A DNA stretch of 64,000 nt from Icerya purchasi. Lineage: Eukaryota; Arthropoda; Insecta; Hemiptera; Monophlebidae. The notes beneath the pieces were generated by a model. The model saw nothing but the letters and a program-made list of their open reading frames with translations, searched no databases and was not told the DNA's origin. Position numbers and translations under genes: made by a program. Location of the stretch: the NCBI GenBank assembly GCA_039619475.1, contig CM077116.1, positions 377,506,188 through 377,570,187 of the forward strand. Direction: 5' to 3'. Below are positions 25,301 through 37,412 of this stretch, piece after piece (position 1 is the stretch's first letter; each line of letters opens with the position of its first letter).

Positions 25301-28300
25301 CGCGCGTTGATTGTGATGGTTTACGTATCACCCAACAGTAATGTGAACGATATTCAGTGTTTCTTCTTGACCAACTTGTTGATGTACATACCAAAAGCAT
25401 CGGAAATGTTCGAAATTATTCGAGAGAAAGGTTACGGACAAATACCAATCATTCTGTCTGGTGATATCAACTTGAATCTGCAGAAAAAAGAAAATCAACA
25501 TTTCATCACATTCATGGATGAAACGTTTGGACACCAACTCAAAATGAATACAGCTCTGTCGACTACTCGTGGGGAATCGTGCATCGATTTGATCTTCACT
25601 CGCCAAATCGAAAAAACAGATTGTAAAAATTACCTAAGTTATTTCAGCTACTATAAAAAACCTGTACTGTCTATTGCCTCTACCGAATCTACAAAATAAA
25701 ACCATTTTACACTTTGTGCCGTACCTTTTTATTGATTCAAAAATTGGTGCCTGAACAGTATTTGCATAACGCTTCCTCATCGATGGTTCAACGTCATCGA
25801 TCGATAATTATTAACGTTCCCGGATCGATTGCAGAACGATAGCTATCGATGACCGATCGATTATTAACGTTGCTGGATTGATGGCTGATCGATACTTGCG
25901 TTATAGTGTAATAGGGTAAAGCATATTCATGTATTGTAATTTTGGCCAAAGGCTCAAGTAGAACTCATTTTCTTTATATCATCGTTCGAAATACAAGGGG
26001 GTGGGGGGTGTTATAGCACATTGGCTTAACGGTGTTACCATATATATTCAATAAGAACATATCTCGTACACGAAATATTTCCGCTGAAGAAAACTTCTAC
26101 GATGACCGGTATTAATAATAAAACAGTTTCGTCATTAAAATAAAACATAATAACAAGCCGAAACGGCAAACCAGTAACAATGATATTAAAACTGTTAACG
26201 GAAAAAAGAAAAACACAAGAAACTTCTACTCTGACACAGTAGGGAGAATTAATTACTAGCAAGGATAGCCAAATAGTTCAACTGCAAAAGGCAGGCGAAT
26301 GACCTTACAGAAAGGTTAAACTACATTGATCAGTCGCATTGTGTGGAAACGCATCAACTATGCCTGAAATATCAAATCAGAATCAGCTAGAAAATAAATT
26401 TACTCCACTTCCGCCACCTATATTTGTGCGGAATGTTAAAAACTTCAACTTACTTAAAAATAGAGTGCAATCAGACGAAAACCAAAAAAGAACCTACCTT
26501 TAAGGGACTTCCCCTAGTGTGAAGATATTAAAATATCTGCTCGCGATAGCAATGTCTACCGCTCTGTTACAGCCTTTTTAAAGGATTTCAATAGTAATTC
26601 AGCAAGTACGTCAAATGAGTTACTACGTGGAATTACAAATGACACATTTCAAGCGAAATCTGAACGTCCTTTTGCGTTTGTGACCGGTGGATTACCGTCA
26701 TCAATCGATATACAGAATGACTTAGGAAAAGCCGGTTATGGAATTATTCGGATAACCCGTATAGAGGGATACAGAAAGAAGACGGCAAATCAAGAATTTT
26801 CCACTGTTCAAAATCTAAATCTCCCCAAAAGCGAACGATAAAAACGTATACGAAATAACTAACCTTGCACATTGTAAAGTCTCTATCGAACCTCCTCGTA
26901 AAAACAATAAAATTTAAAACAGTGTCATCACTGTCAGCAAATAGGGCGTACCAAAAGTTACTGTACTCATCCTCCTCGATGCGTAAAATGTGCCGGTAAC
27001 CATTTCATCGACGAGTGGAAGAAACTTAAAAAATACTAACCAAAATGTGTATTTTTTTTGCGGTATGACAGGACATACAGCTAACTACACTGGTTGCGAA
27101 TCCACCAAAAGTCGAAAACGCAGTCTCAGTCTATAAAAAAAGTGGTAGATCGTGTTAGAGAGGAACGGATCAGAACGGCAGAAAAAGTGCAAGCAGGAAA
27201 AACATTTGCGCATGCAACCAAATTGAATTTAAAACCACAGGAACAAACGCAAATTCCTCTACAACAAAAATATCCGACCATTAATGACGTTATGGCTATA
27301 CTTCAAAGTATTCAAACTAGTATTAACCAGCTAAATATACGTGTTACCCAATTGGAAACTAAACCTTTGAGCCAACATACCAAAAGATCAAGGAAAAAAG
27401 TGAATGTCTGACTCCTCGTTTCGAATACTAACCTGGAATGCCAATGGCTTGAGTCAAAGAGCTCAAGAACTCGAGGCTTTTCTTAACACAAATGTTGTTG
27501 ACGTCGCATTAATCTCAGAAACACATTTTACAACAAAAAGTTTTATCAGAATTCACGGCTGCACTACATATTGGACCAACCGCCCAAGTGGCAGAGGACG
27601 AAGAGGAACAGCAGTGATAATTAAACAGAATATCAAACACTATTTACAGGAAGAAATACAACTGAATTTCCTACAAACCACAGGTGTAGCAATAAACTAT
27701 AACGCCGCAGACCTCAATCTAGCTGCAGCATATACCGTTTGCCCAATAGCAAATTTGAAAGAAGTCAATTTATTAATGTCTTCAATCAATTCGGTCCTCG
27801 TTTTATACTTGCAGCTGACTTTAATGTAAAACACGCCATATAGGGAGGTCACGTTTGACTATACCAAAAAAAAAAAAAAAAGGCCCTAAACTTCTCAACA
27901 ATATCAATATATATTCGTGCAAGTTCTTTTCATCACAGAAACCTACTTACTGGCCAACAGGTAACGCGAAGAATCCCGATCTCCTTGACTTTTTCATTAC
28001 TAAAGGAATCGCTGCCAATTATGTGCAACTAGAAGGAATTACGGACTTATCGTCAGATTATACTCCGGTACTTATGACACTAAGTTCTGTGGTGATTAAA
28101 AAAAAGAATTCCGCTAAATCTCACCAATAAGTATACTAATTGGAATCAATTTAGAGAAAGCCTCCACTCTTCAACTGAACTTAAAATCGGGCTTAAAACT
28201 ACTAGTGATCTAGAACAGCAAGCCCAGCACTTTATCAACTTGGCACGAAGAGTTGCTAGCTAGGCCACTCCAACTCTTAAAGAAAACGTTCCTAAGTACT

Positions 28301-31125
28301 GTATCCTATCGAAGTTAGGAAATTAATAAAAGAGAGAAGACGTGCACGGAAAATATGGCACCGCTTCCGTCATCCATCGGATAAAACAAAATTTAATCGA
28401 ATTAGTAATAAAGTTAATATGCTAATTAAAGATTTCAAACAGACAAGCGTCGCAAACTACTTAGAAAATTGAAGCCCTGCAGCGGACACAAATTATTCAT
28501 TTCAAACGTCCACTACTTCAAATTCCTCCTCTCAAGGATGAACAAGGGCAGTGGATTCGTGACGACAACAGTATAGCGGAACTATTCGCTTCTCATTTAG
28601 CTTCAGTCTTTACAACACATAATATAAATTCCCAGATCGATATAACGAAAAATTACTAACCTTTCCAACAAATAAAACCAGTAACTCCTCTGAAAGTTGC
28701 ACAAGAGTTAGATAATAATATGAATCATAAAAAGGCTCCTGGAATCAATGAAATTTCACCCGGAGCGCTTAGAGAATTAGCAGGTAAAGGAATTATAATG
28801 CTGATATATCTCTTTAATGCCTGTTTCAGAATCAGATACGTACCAAAATGTTTCAAAATCGCTCAAATGTCATCGAAACTTGGGAAACCAACAGAAGTAG
28901 TAACTTCGTGTCAACCAATCTCTTTGTTACCTTCCATATCAAAATTATTTGAAAAACTACTCCTTAAGCGACTCAAGCCTTTATGAAAGGTACCAGATTA
29001 TCAGTTTGGTTTCTGCAATGAGCACTCTACGACTGACCAAGTGCATTGTATAACTAAGTTAACTGAAAAACAGCCTTTGAAGAAAAAAAATACTGTCCGG
29101 CGGTTTCTCTAGACATATCGCACTTTGACCGAGTCTGGCACGAAGAGCTAATCTATAAAATAAGCAATCCGCTACCGGAAAATATGTGCCAACTTCTTGA
29201 ATCATATATCTCTGATAGATCCTTCAGAGTTTCTTACGAAGAAGCAAAGTCCAAATTTCATCCAATACAGGCTGGTGTTCCACAGGGTAGTGTCTTAGGA
29301 CCTACTCTGTATTTATTGTTTACAGCTGATATTCCAACAACAGCCAAGACGATGACTGTTACCTTTGCAGATGACACAGCTATCTTGTCAGTTGGCGATC
29401 CCACAGAATTGGCTACGACTAACTTGCAAATATGCAGTAGAAAAAATTAGCAAATGGACATGTGATTGGAAGATCAAGATTAATCAAGATTAATCAAGAT
29501 TAATCAAGAAAAATCGGTGCACGTTATGTTTACGCTTCGTAAATCTAAGACCTGTCCTATATACCTTAATCGCCTTCCTATTCCGAGATCGGACTCCGCT
29601 AAATACCTGGAGGGTATGCATTTAAATTCCAGGCTGAATTGGAAGACGCATGTCAAGATGAAAAAGTGGACACGGCCTTGGTATATATAAAATTCCTTAT
29701 TTGAAGTTTAAATTATGTAGTATCCAGTTTGTTAGGGTAAGAAAGTTGATTTTTTAAGAAAGCATTTTAATTTTACTAGTTTTTTTTTTTTTTTTTGCAT
29801 TTTTGCATGTTTGCACGTGTACGATAATGAATTTTTTCACCAGTTTCTGTTCGAAGGGGGTCCTCTCATTCAAGATTAGTCCCCTCGGGCCCTGTAAATC
29901 CTAAATGCGCCCCTGGTTTGAATGTGTTAAACGTAACATGACTCAGAAATATCACATAACCTTAAAAAATGTTCGATTTCAGTTTATAGCAGGATGTGTA
30001 AAGCAATAAAAATACTATCGATTTTTATAACACCCCGTCATCGGGAAATATAAACGAAATATGTAAAATACAATTCGAAGCCTTCAGAATGTACTGCAAA
30101 TTAACTTAAAAATAGAGCAAAAAAATTGTAAATAATCAGATCTTTCGTTGATATTTGAACGTGTTATATTAAAAAAATCATTATTAAAATAATATCATCA
30201 CAGATAGCGGGAAAAAATAACATGTGATTTAAGCTCTCTAATTGTAACATAGCCTGTTAAAAACGTAAAAAAAGCGAGAAAAAAGCGTTTTTCGGCCAAA
30301 AACGGGTTGGCCCACCATTTTTACTTTGAAAAAGTTGTAGCAGTATCGTAAAGAGAGGGAAAAAATACATCAAAATCAGGAATTTAAAAAGCGGTACCTC
30401 AAAATTAAGGGTGTAAAAAAATGTTTTAAAACTTAAATAATTTTTTAAGGGGCCAATTTTCGAATTTATGAGAATTGAAAATTATTATAATTATTTCTTA
30501 CATGGAAAACCACCACAGTGAATTTTTTCAGAATTTTTGGATGGAAAAACGCTTCAGAAAAAAAAATTAAAGAAAGAAAATGTTTTTCGACTTTACTACG
30601 CATCAACCACTATCGAATGGTCTATGATAGATGCGTTTTTGAGAGGGGATAATTTTACTACAATAATCCGGCTATAACCTTTATTAACCTGATGTTTCTA
30701 ATATAGTATATTTTATTCATTTGATTTATTATTGATGCTATATATTTATTTTACTCAGCGCACATTTAAATAAAAGAAAACTGTTGTTGTGTACTTATTT
30801 CTATATACATATAAAACTTATGAGACTGAATTCTAAAATTAATCCTGTTACGATCTCTTTTTTGATTTTTGCTTATTTTGAAAGCACTCAAGCAATCGCT
30901 TTGAAATTTAAAATTGTATGTTTATATTTCCAGCTATATTGTATCCGTTCAGTTAATTATAATTTATATGCAGAGTATACAACTACACAAATATCATTTA
31001 AATAGATACATGCAGGTACAAAGATGAATAATTTATTTATATCGAACACTTCACCGGTATTTTGAAGGTATTTGGTAAAAATGAAGGTGTAACCGTATAT
31101 TAATATTTTAATTGTGATTGTATTT

Positions 31126-31158
<33 letters not shown>

Positions 31159-33480
31159 ATACTAAAGAGGAAACAAAGTCGAAAATAGGTTGGAATTGAT
31201 TTGATTATATGTTGCTTTCATATTGAATATTTTGAAAATTATCTAATTGTCTGTTTTTGAAAAACAAAATGTGAGTAAGAAGTGAGAAGAAGAAAGCAGC
31301 ACGTTCGTCTGAACAACGCCAAGAAGCAGTAGATCAACGGCGAAGACGTATTCATATGTAATATTTGAAGACGGTATTTTTTTTAATATTCTTTTTCTTT
31401 TTTTTTCTTTTCTATTATTAGTATGAGAATATTTTTGAGTGGCAATGTGGATAAATCAAACCGTAATAAAATACTGCTACTTTCTGTACTGCATAAAGCT
31501 GCTGGGTATTGATTAAAATGTATAAGGTTCAAATTCTGTTAGCGGTAAACTTATAAATCGCATTTTTTTGGGAATATAAAATTCGCATTGGCTTTATTCA
31601 AATGTGTATTTCCGTGGGAAACTAACGTTGGTAATAGTTTAATTTCGTTCATCATCGATTTAAATTTAAAAAAATTTCGGGTGTTACTATTTCCTCCATA
31701 TTACAGTAATCATTTTTTAGCTAATTTTTGTTTGTTTATATTAAGCAAAAAGAAAAAAAAAATACATCTCTAAAGAGATTGTTTTTTTTTTTTAAGTTAT
31801 TTGATAACTACCTAGTTAATAGTCACCGATATTTCTCCCGATATATTCATATGATGGACTACCATTAATCGATAAAATTCTTAATAAATAATCAGAATGA
31901 TCACTTCACACGATCAAAAGTTACACGCGGTAATGTAAAAATGCGATATTTCCGTTAGTGATAAACTTGTAAATGGGGCTATTTCATTATTATTATTATT
32001 ATTTTTTATTCGACTTTATATTTATCCGTAGTAATTAACAATTAATAATACTTGAATTTTTCGTTTTACTAAAAATTAAATTTTTTCCGAATTATTATAT
32101 TTTAGGTCAATAGCGTTTGTATGTTATTAAAACTTTCTCTAAAGAGATCACATTTTTTCACGTTTTTTGATGACTATTCAGTTTGCGTTCACCGATATTC
32201 ACCAGTACTATTATACTTCTTCTGACTGATGTACTTTCTAGTGAACAAGGAATTATCAAAATTAAGGCATATGAACAAAATTATACGCGAACAAGAATAT
32301 AAATAACACTTTTTTCGCGTCGGTCAAAATAGATTCTAATACAAGATGTGGTACTTTTCTGTGGGGTCTGGTAATTTTTAGTTTGTGGTATTTGACATGA
32401 CTTTAAATTTCAGCGTATACAGTATTTAGATAAAAAACAAACGTAGCCAGTTATCGTAAGCTATTAACTACCGTCAGGAGTTTCATAAAAATATATTAAA
32501 AGCTTTTTTAAAAATGAAAGTAAATGTGAAGGAACTAAATTTCAGCGACATAAGTAAAAAAGATAAAATATAAAGTACTTTTTATTAAATCTTTCCTTCA
32601 CTAATAAAAAATAAAAATATATATATATATATTCGAGACATACGTGTTGTGAGAAAAAGAAGTGAAAAACTATTATTTCATTTCGGTATATTATTGATTG
32701 CCATTGTGTACGTAAACAATTAGTTATGTATTAAAATCGTAATTGTGCATACTTAATGTAAAATTCGGTAATGTTTACTTGAGCATATATTTTAAGCGGA
32801 TAATTAGATTTGGACCGAAAAATTTACTACCGAATAAAAATAATATTGTAGAAAACGTAAAATATAACAAATAAAGTAAACTATGTATGATAGTACTTGC
32901 CGCAATAAATGTAAACGATGGATGACGCAATTTTCAAATTGTAACGAAAAAAGAACAACCCCGCTTTGGAAAAAGACAATGTGCACAGTGCAGATCACAA
33001 TTTTAAATGCCATGCGGTTCAACATTCTCCAGCACTCTACCCATCGAAATCACGAACGGTTTCATAAAAACACTTTTTTTTTTTCTAGTAGCTCAACGAT
33101 GATGATTGGTTCCTTTCAACGAAACTGTTGTTGCACACTTTCTCTCTCTCTCTCATCCGTATATATTCTCCGTCGCTCATCTCATCACTGATTGTAGACT
33201 GCCGCCGTGTATTCGATTTACATACACTTATGAAATTACAGAGCCTCTCGCATATACAGCCACAATACGTTTTTCTGAAATTCCTCGCTATAATGCCGAA
33301 AGCAAATCATAGATCGCGCCCCTTAAAAACGGTTATAATTTTTCGTTTCCGAGGGAACTTAGGGATCAAAAAGTATATATACAAACACTCTTATATAGAA
33401 ATGCAACGTTGTGTAAAAATTTCAGGTCAATCCAGCCACTACTTTTCAAGCTTTGCGGCCACAAACATGCGCCGTTTCAT

Positions 33481-33524
<44 letters not shown>

Positions 33525-35792
33525 ATATTATATATATATGTATATATATGTATATAGATTAAATAGGGAATATTTTTGTATAGTTTCTGTTTACAGCAGT
33601 TATCATCGGTTGTTTTAATCGAACAATTATGGCCTGGTTACGTTGGACTACGTTAAATTTTATCATCTACCCGCGATAGTGCAATGAATCTATCCGTATT
33701 TTATCTCTTGTAAACAGTATTTCGCGGTGACTATCAGAACTTCTTAGTAATTTGTCTACAATCAATGAAAGAAGAAATATCTGTTAATTTAATGCAATTC
33801 GCGGTTTTTTTCTTTCTTTCGAAAATCAGTAAAATCGCAGCCTCTGAAAGTAGATTTAAGAAAAAAAACGCCCGTTTATTGTTTATAGACAAGAAGGATT
33901 AATCAAAAGGAAAAATCCTCCGATCACACACCAGGTTTTTGATGCTTAAAATACTCTGCATAAATTTTATTTTTATCCGTTGGATGGTTTTTGAAATATA
34001 ATACGAGTAGTTACCAACTCTGAAAATGTAGTTTTAAGAAAAGCGCATTTCACACTCAATTAGTATATACAAATATTTGTACAGCTTAATACATTACATA
34101 AAACCGTTTAGTTCGGAGTTTTATAACAGACCTTTTGTCGATGAGAAAGCTTCTAAAATGTCAATCTGTTGTTGCTAGAATAACAACGAGAACTTCAATT
34201 AACTTGTAACCCGCCTAAAAAACTAGTCTCAAAATCGTCAATAGTAGCTCGACTATTGCAGAAATTGGATTTTCTATAGCAGCTTGTATATTTAATGAAG
34301 GATGTGTAGCCTATTCATTACTTTCTGCCAATAGACTAGAAATGAATTGTGGGTCACCTCATGCACATCGATGAGTTAACAAAATTGACGCAGAACGCAT
34401 AGCGAATTTTAAAGGTAAAACTTGATTTAGCTCTAATGAACTGTTCTCTAAAAGCGACATATTAAGCGAATTAATGATCCGCTAGTAGCGGAGTACTAAC
34501 CAGTTTTTAGCATTTTTATTGTTAAAAGCCGCTTACTTAAAGAAAATTTCATACATAATACTGAGAATAATTGTATAATTTTAATAATGTTGATTTCATA
34601 AAGAAAATGAATATAATAAATGAGATTGATTAGAGCCAGGTGGTTTATCATCATCCTGATTTTAAGCAACTCAACGTTTTTATGCACAAACATATCGAAC
34701 ATCAGATAGAACTGTATCACGCAAAACGAGAATATGTAAATCAAAATATCCATTGCGGTTTACGAGCGAAATAAAGAATACGAGTTTTTCGTAAGATTGA
34801 ATATAGAAAAATCTATCGTTCGTAGAGAACTGGTAACCGTACTGATTGTATTAAATTTAGCCAATTAAGAGTTATTACGAAATGACTAATTAGAATGACG
34901 TATTGGAATATATTAGTAACACTGAATTAGAAATTTAAACGAATCCTAACAAATTCTGGTCATACACGGAGCATGAAAGATATATTTGAGTTCTAACTTT
35001 GTTAATGAAGTTTGATAATAAATGTTTTAACCCTAATACATACATTTGGAATGTTTTTGCAAACTATTTTGCGTTGGTGCATTTAGATTCGAAGTTTACA
35101 GTGTGCGAAACACATACATGATCAGCATTATTTAATTTATCGATACTACTGTATGAAACTAATGCTCGATTTAAATTAAAACGTTGTGTAGGCGCCCCGG
35201 CGGTTTATAATTCCTCAACAGCATGGATTTGTATTAAGAAATCAACCGGAAGTAGCCTTATTTCATACGTTTTCAACATACCAAATGGATAAAGAGTGGA
35301 CACATTAAGTCGGCAGTATTTACTGTTGATTTCTTCGAGACATTTAATGCAGTAAATCATTCTGTTGGATAAATTTTATAAGCGCGGAGTCAGCATAGAA
35401 TTTATTTTACATTTTCATTCGTATTTACATTCCTATGCGTGTTGCGTAGTTTTTAATGGCTGTCACATCCACTAATATGAATCGTCTTCTAGTGTAATTT
35501 GGGACTATTTTATTTTTGACTTTCATCGACGATGTTGGAAATAGTTTATATTCCGAATTTCTCTTCTTTACCGATGATCTAAAAAATTTTTTTGCACTAA
35601 CACATTCTGCTTCCGACAGAATACGATGTTATAAGATTATCTAAACAAATTCATTTCTTTTAGAGTGAAGATAATAAACTCTGTTTTAATTTTAGTGTAA
35701 AAATAATATTGGTGGTACTAAAAAGAAACCAGAATTTGATTATAAGCTGCAGCATAACTTGGTAGAATACTAGTTTCGTACGAGATTTTGAC

Positions 35793-35835
<43 letters not shown>

Positions 35836-37377
35836 GATAACCTTAATTTTTCACATAATATAAAAATCATTAATAGACTAGTATAACGAAATTTAGGTTT
35901 TACTGTGGGGAATTCTTAAACTTCCCGATGCTATTAATAACTCTCACAATAGCCCCTTGTTTGTTCTAATTTAAAATATTGTTCCATCTTTTGGCACCGA
36001 AATTATAGTATACGTATTAATGAAATTGAAAAAATGCAAATTAGGATTCCTAATAAAGCGCGTATATCGTTATGGTTTACCAACTGTATATCCTAAATTT
36101 GTGAATTCCATTACACTGCGTTACTTAATGAAGTTCAAAAAATAATAATAATAAAAAAAAAAAAAAGGAGCAAAGTTGACAAAAACTGAAATTTTCGCAT
36201 GATCTTTGCAACGGCGAGTGAGAGAGGAATATCTACCGTTTCAAATTTCACACCTAATACCACTATCAAAATGTCAGGATCGTTCGTTGTTTTAAGGAAT
36301 AAAAATTACGTAACAGCATACATATGGACTCTTCTTTGGATCCTGTACGATTATTTAGCGGTAGATACGCACTCTGCCTGCAGGAATGTATAGAACAACC
36401 TATTTCAGGAATTATGTAGCGTTACTAATTTCATTAGCGAATTACATAAGATTTATCCTGGGACGTTAACTAGCTTAACCAAGTTCGTTTTCGTTGTAAG
36501 TTTTTAAAAATTATAAAAAAAAAAAAAAAATTGTAAAAACCTAACTTCCGTATGATAATACACAGATAGATGGGCGTTTATTTATGTATGTAAACGAGAG
36601 TGTGCACGTATTTATTATTGCGAGTGTGTATATGTATGTACATATTATAAACGGAGATTGTTTTTTTCTGTTAGTACTATTTTTTCATTTTTTTTTGTTG
36701 AGTCTCAAGGATACTCTTAGATTACTGATATAAATTTCTGTGTTATTCAATTTAATGCGCATCCTAAAAATGGTCTTTTGGTTGTTGTATACGCCATGTA
36801 TAAGTAAATAAATAAATAACAAATTGACATTTTGGAAATTTCTACAACGGAAAAAGGATATGACCCGGCAATAGAGATGACTATGTGAATACTTTGATAA
36901 ATTATATCTGCATATGTTGTTTATTTTAAAATTACATTTTCAAAGACGGTGACCACCGAAAAGCAAAAATAAAATTTACACAGAATATTTTAAGCATAAA
37001 AAGCTAGAGTCTGATCGGAGAATCTTTTTCGTTTGATTAAAATAGTTTTCTATTATATAAACCATAAACAGGCGTTTTTTCCCTTCAAAATTCGTGAATT
37101 TACATTCAGAGGCCAAGATTTTACTGATACGGAAATCAAAAAACAAAACAAAACAAACACGAATCGCATTTATCAGATTTTTTTTTCTTTTCTAGATAAA
37201 TCACTAAGAAGTTCTGACGGTCGCCGTAAAATACAATTTGCAAAAAAAAAAAAAAAAGTGGCCATCAATGCAGTTAATAATTTGGTCGTCCGGAATTAAT
37301 GTTTTCTTCGTTTGAAATTTTTATAAAGAACACTTTAAATATGATACAAATAATTAGCGCAATATTTAAAATATATA

Positions 37378-37412
<35 letters not shown>

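Larger units (their letters stand above)
26360..29690 (+). mobile_element. Jockey-type LINE, 3'-truncated, inside the giant inverted repeat
   Basis: Order: decayed ORF1 (26360-27411), then ORF2 with endonuclease and reverse transcriptase (27404 to about 29690). No RNase H domain, 3' UTR or poly-A tail follows, so the copy is cut at about 29690, possibly by whatever joined it to the right arm. Short frameshifts and stops are spread through it. The element sits downstream of the Helentron relic in the same orientation. Confidence 0.8.
21059..32487. mobile_element. 11.4-kb inverted-repeat structure (intron 12)
   Basis: Two arms of about 2.5 kb (21059-23570 and 29925-32487) are inverted copies of each other and enclose a 6.35-kb core. 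The core holds a Helentron-type helicase-endonuclease relic (about 24240-25699), a tandem CGATCGAT-rich block and a Jockey-type LINE (26360-29690). The arms have no coding capacity. Related single copies of arm sequence occur at 46757-47345 and 61270-61770. It may be a Helitron/Helentron-family insertion pair that formed a palindrome, or one large foldback element. The outer borders are where similarity fades, so they are approximate. Confidence 0.75.
33693..37250. mobile_element. Diverged long-TIR DNA element, possibly Mutator-like
   Basis: The left arm (about 33693-34130) matches the reverse complement of about 36830-37250 at moderate identity. Shared blocks include ATCAGAACTTCTTAGT/GTCAGAACTTCTTAGT, AACGCC-GTTTAT-GTTTATA and ATGCTTAAAATA-TCT. 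Inside the left half, 34245-34450 keeps a broken frame (SSSTIAEIGFSIAACIFNEG). It faintly recalls C-terminal parts of Mutator-like insect transposases, but I cannot confirm this. A LINE copy (35190-36165) sits in the middle. Confidence 0.5.

Noticed and set aside
24352..25606. Minus-strand open frames at 24352-24693 and 25328-25606
   Set aside because: Both are antisense shadows of the helicase and endonuclease relics, which carry the recognisable motifs.
22516..31005. Near-identical open frames at 22516-22749 (minus) and 30784-31005 (plus), as if a conserved small protein
   Set aside because: They are mirror copies within the arms of the giant inverted repeat, rich in Ile/Phe/Tyr from AT-rich DNA, and have no independent support as a gene.
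33128..33618. Three overlapping plus-strand open frames of 68-144 codons
   Set aside because: They run through CT- and TA-microsatellites and the antisense of a Helitron-like leader; the Ile/Tyr repeats come from (TA)n.
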